A stretch of DNA of 43,650 nt from Desulfurococcaceae archaeon (GCA_020832925.1 JAJHRF010000011.1:1-43650); one strand, 5' to 3'. Shown: positions 17,372 to 26,093, counted from the first letter of the stretch. Notes: generated from the letters alone by a model not told the origin. Translations and numbers: made by a program.

Positions 17372-18349
17372 TTATTCTGCTGAACACATATTCTTTAGAT
17401 CTTGCCTAAATCTCTCTATCTTATCGAAAACATCTTCAACAATACGCTTCTTCGCTAAATCTATACCTATACTGTTAAGCACCTTATAGACTAAAGGTAT
17501 CTCTAGTGGTGCTCCAGCTGCTCTAGGGTGACCACCACCGTTGAATAGCTTCGCTATCTCCCTTACATTACACCTCCTAGATCTAAAACTTAAACTTCTC
17601 AAGGATTCATGAACAACTATAGCTATATCACATATACTTAGCATAGCATTGCCTATAATACTTGTTGAAGGGATTGACCTCTTTTTGAAATAAATACATA
17701 CCTTCATACTGTCTACAACTTTCTGAATGATCTCGTTCCTCATCTCCGATAAAACCTTGAGCTCCTCATCTACATACCTAGATACATCCTCTTCAATAGT
17801 CGATACTATATCTTCTACAACTCCTTCTAAAAAAGCCTTTATAGTGTTGAACACCTTAATACGCCAACTACCGGAATTACCGAGGTCTGTGTATCTAAAT
17901 AAGAACGTTGATTCATATCTGTTGAACCTCCATAGATCTGCATCACAAACAATATCGATCAGTTGTTTAACCTTATTCTGATCCTCTATACAGACGTTCT
18001 TAGCTACAACACCTGTAGCACAAGTTGATCTATCGATATTCAGATACACTCCTTTCTCCCTTAGGACGTTAACCCATTCCTGATCCCATACATGGTGATC
18101 ATACCACTCTATATGTACACCGCTTAGATCTATATCCTTAAGCTCGTTATATGCATCATTATTCAGCCCTACATCAATTATAACAAAATGTCTTCCTAGC
18201 TTATAGTACCTCCTCAAAATCTTAAGAAGGTTGCTAGGCTCGATAAAAACAAGTTTTAGCTTATCTTCAGTAAGTTTTCTGCAGTACATGTATAACGAAG
18301 CTCCCGCAATACCATCGAGATCTCTATGCGTTACCACGATATACTTCAT
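17372..18349 (-). CDS. DHH/DHHA1 family phosphoesterase
   Basis: A 325-residue protein with the DHH superfamily metal motifs: HRDLDG at 8-13, IIDVG (Asp59), YDHH at 83-86, and the DHHA1 substrate motif GGGHPRAAG from residue 271. Such enzymes hydrolyse phosphodiesters in short oligonucleotides (NrnA type), cyclic dinucleotides or single-stranded DNA (RecJ/GAN type). The short length, with only DHH and DHHA1 domains, favours a nano-RNase-like or other small-substrate enzyme. It is convergent with the AAA ATPase and 26 bases downstream of the DegT gene, probably the last gene of that transcript. Confidence 0.85.
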   Translation of the reverse strand: MKYIVVTHRDLDGIAGASLYMYCRKLTEDKLKLVFIEPSNLLKILRRYYKLGRHFVIIDVGLNNDAYNELKDIDLSGVHIEWYDHHVWDQEWVNVLREKGVYLNIDRSTCATGVVAKNVCIEDQNKVKQLIDIVCDADLWRFNRYESTFLFRYTDLGNSGSWRIKVFNTIKAFLEGVVEDIVSTIEEDVSRYVDEELKVLSEMRNEIIQKVVDSMKVCIYFKKRSIPSTSIIGNAMLSICDIAIVVHESLRSLSFRSRRCNVREIAKLFNGGGHPRAAGAPLEIPLVYKVLNSIGIDLAKKRIVEDVFDKIERFRQDLKNMCSAE

Positions 18350-18375
18350 ATGATGCCCCTACGAAAAAGATGACT

Positions 18376-19497
18376 CTACTTACTGCAGTAAGCTTCAATA
18401 CATTCTCTGATAGACTCTATAATAATGTTTATATCTTCGTCAGTAAGCTTGGGGTGTACAGGTATACTTAGTTCTACAGAGGATAGGTATGAAGCGTTAG
18501 CACAGCATTCTTCGTATCCTAGAGATTTGAATAACGGTTGTTTATGTAGAGGTAATGGATAATGAATTCCTACCTCGATTCCTTTACTAGTTAAACAGTT
18601 GTATAGAGAGTCTCTACATATTGAGTCAACGATTTTTAGTGCATAGATATGGTAAACATGTTTAGCCCATGGTTTTTCAACAGGTGTTTTAATGTAGTCA
18701 ACGTTCTTCAGTAATTCATTGTATTTATATGCAACAGATCTCCTCATAGAATTCAGTTTATCGAGTTTCTTAAGCTGAATTCTACCTAGAGCAGCTTGAA
18801 TTGATGTCATCCTATAGTTCCCCCCGAGCTCTGCGTGTACATATCTAGCGATTTGACCGTGATTTCGTAGAAGCTTCACCTTCTCTATAACCTCTTTCTT
18901 ATCGGATACAACCATACCTCCTTCACCTGTAGTCATATTCTTCGTCGCATAGAAGCTAAATACTGCTGCATCACTAAAACTCCCTACCTTCCTACCGTAG
19001 GCCTCCGCTCCGTGAGCTTGAGCCGCGTCTTCTATCAAAATAAGCTTCCTATCTTCTGCTATCTCTTTCAACACCTTCATATCTGCCGGATGACCAAAGA
19101 GGTGAACCACCATAACTGCTTTAACCTTGTCGTCGATTTTACTAAGCAGATCCTCTACATCTATATTGAAAGTCTCGACATCAACATCTACAAACCTTGG
19201 TCTTGCCCCCATCATCAACACAGACGTTGCTGAAGCTATGAAGGTGTAATCAGGTACTAATACAACATCGCCATTCTTTATACCCAAAGCTTTCAACGCT
19301 AACATAAGACCTACAGTTCCATTGCTTACAGCTGCTGCATATTTTACTCCTATGTATTCGGCGAACTCTTGTTCAAAAGCTTCTACCTCTGGTCCGTGTG
19401 CAAGCCAACCAGATTTTAATACCCTGATCACAGCCTCTATATCCTCATCTTCTATCACAGGCTCGAACATCTTGATCCGTTTTCCTAAGGAGTTCAT
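18376..19497 (-). CDS. DegT/DnrJ/EryC1/StrS aminotransferase
   Basis: A PLP-dependent sugar aminotransferase-fold enzyme, 373 residues, the usual family length. The PLP lysine is Lys186 in FYATKNMTTGEGG, with the cofactor contacts IEDAAQAHGA (Asp157, His162) and the N-terminal SGWLAHGPEVEAFE substrate loop. The family makes amino sugars for glycans and lipopolysaccharide-like polymers; in archaea a role in N-glycan or surface sugar synthesis is likely. No sugar nucleotide or glycosyltransferase gene is nearby, so the substrate is unknown. Its ATG overlaps the stop of the M24 peptidase by four bases, implying coupled translation with an apparently unrelated enzyme. Confidence 0.92.
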   Translation of the reverse strand: MNSLGKRIKMFEPVIEDEDIEAVIRVLKSGWLAHGPEVEAFEQEFAEYIGVKYAAAVSNGTVGLMLALKALGIKNGDVVLVPDYTFIASATSVLMMGARPRFVDVDVETFNIDVEDLLSKIDDKVKAVMVVHLFGHPADMKVLKEIAEDRKLILIEDAAQAHGAEAYGRKVGSFSDAAVFSFYATKNMTTGEGGMVVSDKKEVIEKVKLLRNHGQIARYVHAELGGNYRMTSIQAALGRIQLKKLDKLNSMRRSVAYKYNELLKNVDYIKTPVEKPWAKHVYHIYALKIVDSICRDSLYNCLTSKGIEVGIHYPLPLHKQPLFKSLGYEECCANASYLSSVELSIPVHPKLTDEDINIIIESIRECIEAYCSK

Positions 19498-20612
19498 AGC
19501 TCTATCACCTTAACACCTTTAGTTAAAATATTTGCACCACTTTTTGTTACTTGAACAATATCCTCGATCCTGACGCCATACCTACCATATATATAGACCC
19601 CAGGCTCTACTGTTATGACATCACCTTCTGTAAGGCGATCCTTCGAGTTAGGCGATAGCCTAGGTTCTTCATGAACATCTACCCCTACACCGTGGCCAAG
19701 ACCGTGTATAAAGAAGTTGCTTAAGTTACGCTCTCTTAACCTTGATCTAGCTATAGAGTCTACGTCTTTGCATAGTACACCACTCTTAATAGCCGATATA
19801 GCTTCGTTTTTTGCGTTATCGATAATCTCTATCAACTCTCTGTAGTTTTTATCAACAGATTTAGGTATGAGGATTCTAGTGACGTCGCTTACATAACCTT
19901 GAATTCTTACCCCGAAGTCTATGAGTATCGGTTCATAACCTCTGTAAACTTTACGTGTCGGGATATGATGAGGTTTCGCTGTATTTTCACCTATAGCTAC
20001 GATAGCTGTAAAAGCGAATCCTTCTGCCCCTAGATCTCTAGCGATACTCTCGATCATTGAAGCGATACGTATCTCACTAAAATCTTTCTCGATCATCGAA
20101 GCTACGGTGTTTATTGCTTTCTCTGCTATCTCAGCTGCACGCTTCATTATCTCTAGCTCTTCATCACTCTTACTCCTCCGAATATACTTGATGGCGTTCC
20201 TAATATCTATACATACGATATCTTCACATATGGATACATCATCTACCGCAACGTGTTTATACGTCTTGAGCTTATCTTTAATCTCTGCATCAGCTGAGTT
20301 CCTGTCTATACAATTCATGTCTAGCGGAACTTCTCCACAATTTGTTGTTACAGCATAAACCTTCACACTCTCGCCTCCATACACCTCCTTTACTCTATAG
20401 TACTCGAGAGGAGAAGTATAGATTTCTAAAGCTTCGCTATCTAGATTCAGAACTATTCTATAGGTAGCTACTTCCTCAGGCGGAGGCGAATATATCTCCG
20501 ACAACATATACTTAAGAGCTTCTTTACTCTGGATAACAGCTATATCTACATCGATACCGAGAGTTCTTAGATACCTCCTTAACTTATCTATTTTAACTTT
20601 TAGCAGAGACAT
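19494..20612 (-). CDS. M24 family aminopeptidase (Xaa-Pro dipeptidase-like)
   Basis: A 372-residue pita-bread metallopeptidase that removes residues ahead of proline in small peptides. An N-terminal creatinase-like domain (about 1-130) precedes the catalytic domain. The five dinuclear-metal ligands are all visible: two aspartates in LIDFGVRIQGYVSDVTR, the histidine in HGLGHGVG, the glutamate in VEPGVYI and the final glutamate in GVRIEDIV. PepQ-type prolidase or PepP aminopeptidase are both possible. It is first in a minus-strand group with DegT and DHH, divergent from the zinc-ribbon gene across 126 bases. Confidence 0.9.
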   Translation of the reverse strand: MSLLKVKIDKLRRYLRTLGIDVDIAVIQSKEALKYMLSEIYSPPPEEVATYRIVLNLDSEALEIYTSPLEYYRVKEVYGGESVKVYAVTTNCGEVPLDMNCIDRNSADAEIKDKLKTYKHVAVDDVSICEDIVCIDIRNAIKYIRRSKSDEELEIMKRAAEIAEKAINTVASMIEKDFSEIRIASMIESIARDLGAEGFAFTAIVAIGENTAKPHHIPTRKVYRGYEPILIDFGVRIQGYVSDVTRILIPKSVDKNYRELIEIIDNAKNEAISAIKSGVLCKDVDSIARSRLRERNLSNFFIHGLGHGVGVDVHEEPRLSPNSKDRLTEGDVITVEPGVYIYGRYGVRIEDIVQVTKSGANILTKGVKVIEL

Positions 20613-20738
20613 AAATACCGTTCTAGATTTTATTGATATAAAAGCTTATGAATCTGTATGTAGATTTTAAGAAGTGAGGCGAGAGCTCAACAAAGACTAG
20701 GTATCGTTGAGTATCTAAAAGAGATGAGGTGTAACTAC

Positions 20739-20951
20739 ATGACAAAGATAGCGACGCCGCCGATATGCCCAAAATGTAAAGGAAGTCTAAGGTTTGTAGT
20801 AGAATCTGAGACAAAGTATAGAGAGACAGTGATAAGATATATCTACGTATGTGACACCTGTAGGTATAGATATGTCAATGAAAATATTGTACTTAAGATG
20901 GATGGAGGTAAACTAATAGTTACGAGAGCTCCTAAAGCTCAATATAGCTGA
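20739..20951 (+). CDS. Small zinc-ribbon protein
   Basis: A 70-residue protein with one zinc ribbon: CPKC near the N-terminus and CDTC some 27 residues later, linked by beta strands, typical of nucleic-acid-binding ribbons. The frame also allows the ATG at 20724. The ATG at 20739 is preferred because GAGGTG at 20727-20732 lies at ideal spacing before it and the protein then starts close to the ribbon. It precedes two membrane-protein genes on the same strand. Function unknown. Confidence 0.75.
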   Translation: MTKIATPPICPKCKGSLRFVVESETKYRETVIRYIYVCDTCRYRYVNENIVLKMDGGKLIVTRAPKAQYS

Positions 20952-21041
20952 AATACGTTTTTAACTTAGCTTCCTATAATAAACTTCTGTACACGTAAAA
21001 CAAAACTGGTGTACACTAACGTTTAGAAGTTGGGTAGAGCT

Positions 21042-21734
21042 ATGGATGTCATATACATAGTGAATAGCTTGATAGGAATAGTTCTATTTGCGTTTCTATC
21101 AACATTACTACCTCGGGACTACCTGATCATAGTTGTAATAGCCTATGTATTGATGTATACAGCTATCCTAAGTTCTATCCAGAGACTACGATCTAAGAAA
21201 AAGATCCCGAAAACGACCACGACTACGACACTGTTTAAGGTTAATGAGAGAGTATCTATGGACTTAATTTTAAGAGATCAAGAACTTGTAAAGGAGTTGA
21301 ATAAGCAGTTATGGGGAATGATATTCATGCTAGTCGCATCTATGTTGATAGTCTTTCTAGTAATACCGTTGATTAACTCTATGATCTTTGGTAGCGGTGA
21401 TCAGCCTTTCACTGAGAGATTTTTACGGTATCTAGTATTCTATACCATAATGTGGGGGTTTATGTATGGACTTAGAGTTGTTTTTATGCCTAAGAAAATG
21501 GTTATACCTATTACTAAATACGAGGTGTATACAACAGGTATTAGATACGGAGGATCGTATGGAAATACATGGATTACTTTTCCATTAGATCAAAAGAGGT
21601 ATAGAGTCCATGTAGATCGTAGAAGAGGTTTCGTTGAAATTTACGATGTTAAAGCTAGCCAAGCTCTTAGATTCTATACCGAAGATGTTGATAAACTACA
21701 TTCAATAATAGAGAGGTATGGTTTAAGAAGATGA
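21042..21734 (+). CDS. DUF2208-like archaeal membrane protein
   Basis: A roughly 230-residue protein with four hydrophobic helices: two near the N-terminus (about 5-22 and 25-43), then two after a Thr-rich cytoplasmic stretch (about 90-112 and 125-145), followed by a beta-rich C-terminal domain (ITKYEVYTTGIRYGG, YRVHVDRRRGFVEIYDV) resembling a PH-like fold. The pattern matches crenarchaeal DUF2208 proteins; the role is unknown. The ATG at 21042 is chosen; an in-frame TTG at 21030 would add four residues. The following small membrane gene overlaps its stop by four bases. Confidence 0.7.
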   Translation: MDVIYIVNSLIGIVLFAFLSTLLPRDYLIIVVIAYVLMYTAILSSIQRLRSKKKIPKTTTTTTLFKVNERVSMDLILRDQELVKELNKQLWGMIFMLVASMLIVFLVIPLINSMIFGSGDQPFTERFLRYLVFYTIMWGFMYGLRVVFMPKKMVIPITKYEVYTTGIRYGGSYGNTWITFPLDQKRYRVHVDRRRGFVEIYDVKASQALRFYTEDVDKLHSIIERYGLRR

Positions 21735-21934
21735 GTTTGCCGCCTTGGGAAACGCAAAACAGTACCTCGATTGTTATGAGTAGAAGCTTCGATATCTTAG
21801 AGTTCTTATTAAAGCCTTTGAATTATTCGCAAATCGTGATCATAGTATTTTTAACACTATCTTTTCTACTACTAGCTGTAGGTATTATAGAGGTATGCAG
21901 AAGTTTTAGAAATCGTATCCGTAAACCTATATAG
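21731..21934 (+). CDS. Small single-helix membrane protein coupled to the DUF2208-like gene
   Basis: A 67-residue protein with one strong membrane helix (about 36-57, ending in a Cys-Arg boundary) and a basic tail. Its ATG overlaps the stop of the upstream membrane-protein gene, the usual sign of translational coupling, which supports it as a real partner subunit. No family recognised. Its last codons lie in the palindrome CCTATATAGG shared with the convergent THUMP gene. Confidence 0.65.
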   Translation: MSLPPWETQNSTSIVMSRSFDILEFLLKPLNYSQIVIIVFLTLSFLLLAVGIIEVCRSFRNRIRKPI

Positions 21935-22478
21935 GTTCCCCAACCTCGCCAACCCTAACGTTTTTAAAGACGAAAGCTCGTGCAACACTTACTGTAGCAA
22001 CTATCTGCCAACGTCTAACTGGTATAATCCTCACGTATACAACCCATTGAGGGTTCTTTAAACTGACTTTCCTATAGATGTTCTCAGCTATAGCTTTTAC
22101 AGCGTCTATACTATGTACTTTAGTAAGTCTTCCACTTTCATTGATAGAGTATAGATGTCCGTGCAGTGTTACTCTGTACGTCTCGTTCTCGGGTATTCTT
22201 CTTAATGCATACTCTGTAGCTACTTTAACAACTCTATCTAATAGAGGATCTACTACAGCATCCACAGGTATTATTCTGTGTATCGGCGTATCTTTCCCTT
22301 GTAGACATAGCTTAAGGTTGTACCAGAAAGTATAAGGGTTCTGAACATTTAACAATATTATAGAGCTACGTACTTTAACTACTATATATGAAGACCCTAC
22401 ACAGCTATTTATTTGAGAGAAAACCCAGTTACTGTTCTCTTCCCCAGGTTCGTACGTAATCACCACATTGAACTCCAT
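21927..22478 (-). CDS. THUMP-domain protein (Tan1-like)
   Basis: A 183-residue protein whose C-terminal two-thirds fit the RNA-binding THUMP fold: helix SIDAVKAIAENIYRKVS, then the NPQWVVYVRIIPVRRW strand pair and VATVSVARAF. Stand-alone THUMP proteins of this size in archaea are relatives of eukaryotic Tan1, the adaptor for tRNA acetylation at C12 (ac4C). No methyltransferase or thiolase domain is attached. It starts two bases after the stop of the Sm-like gene, so the pair is an operon and both products probably handle RNA. The exact role is inferred from the family. Confidence 0.75.
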   Translation of the reverse strand: MEFNVVITYEPGEENSNWVFSQINSCVGSSYIVVKVRSSIILLNVQNPYTFWYNLKLCLQGKDTPIHRIIPVDAVVDPLLDRVVKVATEYALRRIPENETYRVTLHGHLYSINESGRLTKVHSIDAVKAIAENIYRKVSLKNPQWVVYVRIIPVRRWQIVATVSVARAFVFKNVRVGEVGEPI

Positions 22479-22480
22479 AG

Positions 22481-22894
22481 CTAGCGCCTCACTATCTTTA
22501 TATACAGAATGCTACTTCTAGGTATTATTAAAGCTCTGTTACCTTGGGCAACACCTATTTCATTCTTCGTAATCTTGATGAGCCTCCCACCTATTTCTTC
22601 CCCATTCACCAGCTTAACTGTTATATCCGAGCCTATGAAATCTTCATCTAAAACGTATTCAGCTTCACAACATTCTCCGAAGCCATGGATATCACTTAAA
22701 CCTGTAACAACATAGAGAATGGCATTCCTAGGAACTATCGTAGCAACCTCTTCAGCTAGTATCCCTATTTCGTTGATAGTTACCTCATCAACAAGCCCTA
22801 CTATTCTTTCGCCGTTCAGCACAAAAAGCTCAATACTCCTACCCTCAAACCTTCCATTTAGCAGTGTACTATATCTTCTCCTATGGATAGACAC
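22481..22894 (-). CDS. Tandem Sm-like (LSm/Hfq-fold) repeat protein
   Basis: About 137 residues holding two copies of an Sm-like unit. Copy one reads IELFVLNGERIVGLVDEV, then NEIGILAEE, then IVPRNAILYV. Copy two reads ITVKLVNGEEIGGRLIKI, then NEIGVAQGN, then IIPRSSILYI. Each matches the Sm1 pattern (hydrophobic strand, NG turn, G.L) and an Hfq-like Sm2 strand. Sm proteins form RNA-binding rings from single domains, so a covalent tandem is unusual. GTG at 22894 is chosen because AAGGTG sits six bases before it; GTG at 22903 would overlap that site. It is co-operonic with the THUMP gene. RNA binding is inferred. Confidence 0.65.
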   Translation of the reverse strand: MSIHRRRYSTLLNGRFEGRSIELFVLNGERIVGLVDEVTINEIGILAEEVATIVPRNAILYVVTGLSDIHGFGECCEAEYVLDEDFIGSDITVKLVNGEEIGGRLIKITKNEIGVAQGNRALIIPRSSILYIKIVRR

Positions 22895-22986
22895 TGAACA
22901 CACCTTCTAGAATATTTTGAGTTGAACAGAATATTTAAGTTAATTGTAGACCTCTATACAGATGTAAGAGCTTTAGCGTGTAGACT

Positions 22987-23748
22987 ATGACAAGAGATAG
23001 CTACTCGAAAGAGGTTAAGGAGAGGATAAGGATGCGAATATGGAATTTGATGGAGAAAACCAATGTAGCTCTATTCCCTAGACCTGTATACAATAGAATA
23101 CCAAATTTTGTAGGAGCTGAAGTGGCAGCGATGAAGTTAGCTTCTATGGATATCTTCAAGAATTCTAAAGTTGTTAAGGTGAACCCCGATTCACCGCAAA
23201 AACATGTTAGATATCTTGCATTGCTTCAGAACAAGGTTGTTGTTATGCCTACACCGAGAATAAAGGATGGTTTCTTGGTTCTAGATCCTTCTAGAATACC
23301 TAGGGATAAATATGCTGAAGCAAGTACTATAGCTGGAGCCTATAGGTATGGAATACCAGTGAAACCCTGGTTATTACCGAAGATAGATCTCGTGGTTATA
23401 GGGTCTGTTGCTGTAAATACCGGAGGTGCTAGGCTTGGTAAAGGTGAAGGCTACGCAGAGCTTGAGTATGCTATTCTTAGAATGATGTGCAAAGTAGCCG
23501 AGGATACATACGTCGTTACAACTGTTCACGATATCCAGATTGTAGATGATGATATACCTGTAGAGCCTTACGATGTCAACGTAGACATAATAGTGACACC
23601 TACGAGAGTTATCTACATCAACCCTAGACCTCCGAAACCTAAGGGTATTATCTGGGAATTACTACCAGAGGAAAAGCTAAGATCAATACCGATTCTAAGA
23701 GAGCTTAAAGATAAGTTTAAGAGCGTAAAGGATATATTCTGTAGATAG
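22987..23748 (+). CDS. 5-formyltetrahydrofolate cyclo-ligase family protein
   Basis: A 253-residue protein with the cyclo-ligase/NagB-like fold. IWNLMEKTNVALFPRPVYNRIPNF near the N-terminus, ASTIAGAYRYGIPV, and the Gly-rich GARLGKGEGYAELEYAIL are the family signature for nucleotide and folate-polyglutamate binding. The bacterial enzymes convert 5-formyl-THF to methenyl-THF with ATP; this archaeal branch resembles MTHFSD-like proteins, for which the activity is not established. It is followed by cysS after 29 bases on the same strand and probably co-transcribed. A TATA-like ATATTTAAG lies about 50 bases before the ATG. Confidence 0.82.
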   Translation: MTRDSYSKEVKERIRMRIWNLMEKTNVALFPRPVYNRIPNFVGAEVAAMKLASMDIFKNSKVVKVNPDSPQKHVRYLALLQNKVVVMPTPRIKDGFLVLDPSRIPRDKYAEASTIAGAYRYGIPVKPWLLPKIDLVVIGSVAVNTGGARLGKGEGYAELEYAILRMMCKVAEDTYVVTTVHDIQIVDDDIPVEPYDVNVDIIVTPTRVIYINPRPPKPKGIIWELLPEEKLRSIPILRELKDKFKSVKDIFCR

Positions 23749-23777
23749 TGAAAATATTGCAAAGGTGGTAAACCTTT

Positions 23778-25208
23778 GTGTCTATAGTTATATACAATAC
23801 ACTAACTAAAAACCTCGAACTTTTCGAACCTCTATCTAAATACATAGTTAAAGCCTATTTCTGTGGGCCCACAGTTTACGACTATACCCACCTAGGGCAC
23901 GTTAGAGCCTACGTAGCTTTCGACTTTATAAAACGTTACCTAGTGCTAAGAGGATACGATGTATTTCATGTACAGAACATCACGGATATCGACGATAAAA
24001 TAATTAAGAAGTCTCAGGAAGAAGGTATTCCTTGGAACCATGTAGCAGAACGCTATACTAAAGACTATCTCGAGGTTCTGAATACATTAAATATTAAAGT
24101 TAATCTTCACCCTACAGTGACATCGCATATCAAGGAGATCATAGAGTTCGTACAGCTACTAATAGACAAGGGATACGCATATGTTACTCCAAGTGGTTCT
24201 GTATACTTCGATCTCTCAACAGTGGAAGACTACGGTAAGTTATCTAGTAGGAGAACAGCTGAAGAATGGAGGCAAGAAGAAGAATTCTTAGCTGAAAAGA
24301 AGAATCCATACGATTTCGCTTTATGGAAAGCATCGAAACCTGGCGAACCTTGGTGGGAATCGCCATGGGGTAGAGGTAGACCTGGTTGGCATACAGAGTG
24401 CGCTGTCATGAGTTCAAAATACCTCGGTAAACAGTTCGATATTCACGGTGGTGGCCAAGATCTTATATTCCCACATCACGAGAATGAGATAGCTATGGCC
24501 GAGGCTGCCTATGGTATCAAGCCTTGGGTAAAGTATTGGATTCACGTAGGTTATCTAACAATTAAAGGAGAGAAGATGAGTAAGAGCCTTGGAAACGTTA
24601 TCTACGCTAAAGAGGCTATAAACAAGTGGGGGGCTGAGACACTAAGGTTGTGGGTTTTCTCAGCACACTACAGAAAACAGATAGAGTTCAACGAAGATAT
24701 TGTTAACCAGTTCAAAGAGCTATACCGAAGACTCATCATGGCTACGGAAATCCTCAAGAAGATCCTGAAGAGCTCGACAGCTACCTTTAATCTTAGTGAA
24801 CAAGAACTTAACCTACTTAGAACTCTTGAATTAATCGAGGTGCAGTTTCACGATGCTATGTCAGACGACTTCAATACACCTAAAGCTCTTGAAGCTATCA
24901 ATAAGTTATTGACTACAATTTTTAGAGATATAGAGCCTAGAGAGAACTACGCTTTAGCGTTTCGAGCATACTCCATACTCTACAACTTTAACAAAGTCCT
25001 AGGCGTTCTAGATAAATACTTCGAAGAAAGAACTCCAGTAGATATAGAATTTGTGGAGAAGCTTATAGATCTGATCATAAGAGTTAGATCTGAACTCAGG
25101 AAGAGACGTGATTACGAGTTAAGCGATAAGATACGTGAAGAACTTCTTAAACTAGGTATAAAAGTTTTAGACTATAAAGATGGAAGTAAATGGGTATTGG
25201 AAAAATGA
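23778..25208 (+). CDS. cysS: Cysteinyl-tRNA synthetase
   Basis: A 476-residue class Ia synthetase that charges tRNA-Cys. Signature parts: CGPTVYDYTHLGH with zinc ligand Cys29 and HLGH at 38-41; the second zinc ligand cysteine in WHTECAVMS; HHENE; and KMSKS at 266-270. Length is normal and all active-site motifs are intact. The start is GTG at 23778 with AAGGTGG at 23762-23768, good spacing. The stop overlaps the start of the next small gene. Its presence means cysteine is charged directly rather than only through phosphoserine (SepRS/SepCysS). Confidence 0.97.
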   Translation: MSIVIYNTLTKNLELFEPLSKYIVKAYFCGPTVYDYTHLGHVRAYVAFDFIKRYLVLRGYDVFHVQNITDIDDKIIKKSQEEGIPWNHVAERYTKDYLEVLNTLNIKVNLHPTVTSHIKEIIEFVQLLIDKGYAYVTPSGSVYFDLSTVEDYGKLSSRRTAEEWRQEEEFLAEKKNPYDFALWKASKPGEPWWESPWGRGRPGWHTECAVMSSKYLGKQFDIHGGGQDLIFPHHENEIAMAEAAYGIKPWVKYWIHVGYLTIKGEKMSKSLGNVIYAKEAINKWGAETLRLWVFSAHYRKQIEFNEDIVNQFKELYRRLIMATEILKKILKSSTATFNLSEQELNLLRTLELIEVQFHDAMSDDFNTPKALEAINKLLTTIFRDIEPRENYALAFRAYSILYNFNKVLGVLDKYFEERTPVDIEFVEKLIDLIIRVRSELRKRRDYELSDKIREELLKLGIKVLDYKDGSKWVLEK

Positions 25209-25534
25209 TCTGCGTACTGGTGCTGGATGACGAACCTATAGCGAGAACTGATAAAGTTATTGCTACAGCTATACAGAAAGCAAGGATATCTAAAACCCCT
25301 TACATCAGTATAGTATTCCTATCAACTTCATCAACAAACGTATTTAAGTACAGAGATGTATTTACAAAGTACATCGATATAGGGGTTAGAGTCTACATAG
25401 AGCACAATATAGAGAACTTGAAGAAGATTATGGTAAGCGAGAACTGCAAAAATATCTACATCCCCTCGGGGAACGAGAATTTACGTAGAACTATAGCTGG
25501 TCTAGGGATAGCGATGAATATCGAGGAAGTGTAG
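25205..25534 (+). CDS. Hypothetical protein coupled to cysS
   Basis: A 109-residue soluble alpha/beta protein beginning MICVLVLDDEP, with a Rossmann-like alternation of strands (PYISIVFLS; RVYIEHN; NIYIPSG). The ATG at 25205 overlaps the cysS stop (ATGA), the usual coupled arrangement; an earlier ATG at 25190 inside cysS is possible but less likely. It resembles Toprim or small nucleotide-binding folds only in general pattern, and I do not recognise the family. Confidence 0.6.
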   Translation: MICVLVLDDEPIARTDKVIATAIQKARISKTPYISIVFLSTSSTNVFKYRDVFTKYIDIGVRVYIEHNIENLKKIMVSENCKNIYIPSGNENLRRTIAGLGIAMNIEEV

Positions 25535-25624
25535 CGGTCCCAATCGCTCCACCTGCATCATCACCTCAGCAATGCTCCTAAGGTCATCCCGTCATATATA
25601 TGCTGTAGCTAGGGTTATAAACAT

Positions 25625-25939
25625 ATGCTAAAATGCGAACTCTGCGATGAGATGCCTGCTACTCATAAATGTAGATTATGTGGAAGATATGTTTGCGAAC
25701 ATCATTTCGATAAAAATCGAGGAATATGTTTAGCATGTATTGAAAGTTTATGTAACGTATGTTTTAAACATTTATCTGTAGGTTTATGCTCTGTATGTAA
25801 AAGAATTGTTTGTACTGAATGCTCTATCGATTTAGATGGTGTTCGAAGAGTTTGTATATATTGTGTAACTAGGTTCTCTATGGAGTACAAACACTTAAGA
25901 AGCCCAAAATCAAAAACTTGCTACAGCTTCAATTCGTAA
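25625..25939 (+). CDS. Twin cross-brace zinc-module protein (B-box-like)
   Basis: A 104-residue protein that is almost entirely two zinc-binding modules. Module one uses Cys4, 7, 16, 19, 24, His27, Cys35 and 38; module two uses Cys43, 46, 55, 58, 63, 66, 77 and 80. Spacing is nearly the same in both (C-x2-C-x8-C-x2-C-x4-C-x2-C/H-x7-10-C-x2-C), the layout of B-box or RING-like cross-brace fingers binding two zinc ions each. Such domains bind proteins or nucleic acids. The gene may be leaderless: ATATATAT lies about 27 bases before the ATG. No neighbour suggests its partner. Confidence 0.75.
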   Translation: MLKCELCDEMPATHKCRLCGRYVCEHHFDKNRGICLACIESLCNVCFKHLSVGLCSVCKRIVCTECSIDLDGVRRVCIYCVTRFSMEYKHLRSPKSKTCYSFNS

Positions 25940-26093
25940 CAATATCCACCACCTCTAAACATCCAGACCTCAAACCAAAACACTTCTTCACCTACATTAC
26001 TCTTCTCAGCTTCTTACTGAAGATAACTATAAAACTTGATTCGATAGGTGTTTCTTAAGTTTGTCGAAGAACTTTCCCTGAACCACGTCTATA

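Noticed and set aside
20686-20711. CTCAAC...GTTGAG inverted repeat ahead of the zinc-ribbon gene
   Set aside because: Only six base pairs with a 14-base loop and no extension; expected by chance.
25546-25590. Minus-strand C/D-like boxes (GGGATGA, CTGA, GTGATGA) with a TATA-like box upstream
   Set aside because: D' and C' are only one base apart, no box D follows the second guide, and box C is off consensus; the pattern does not give a complete guide RNA.
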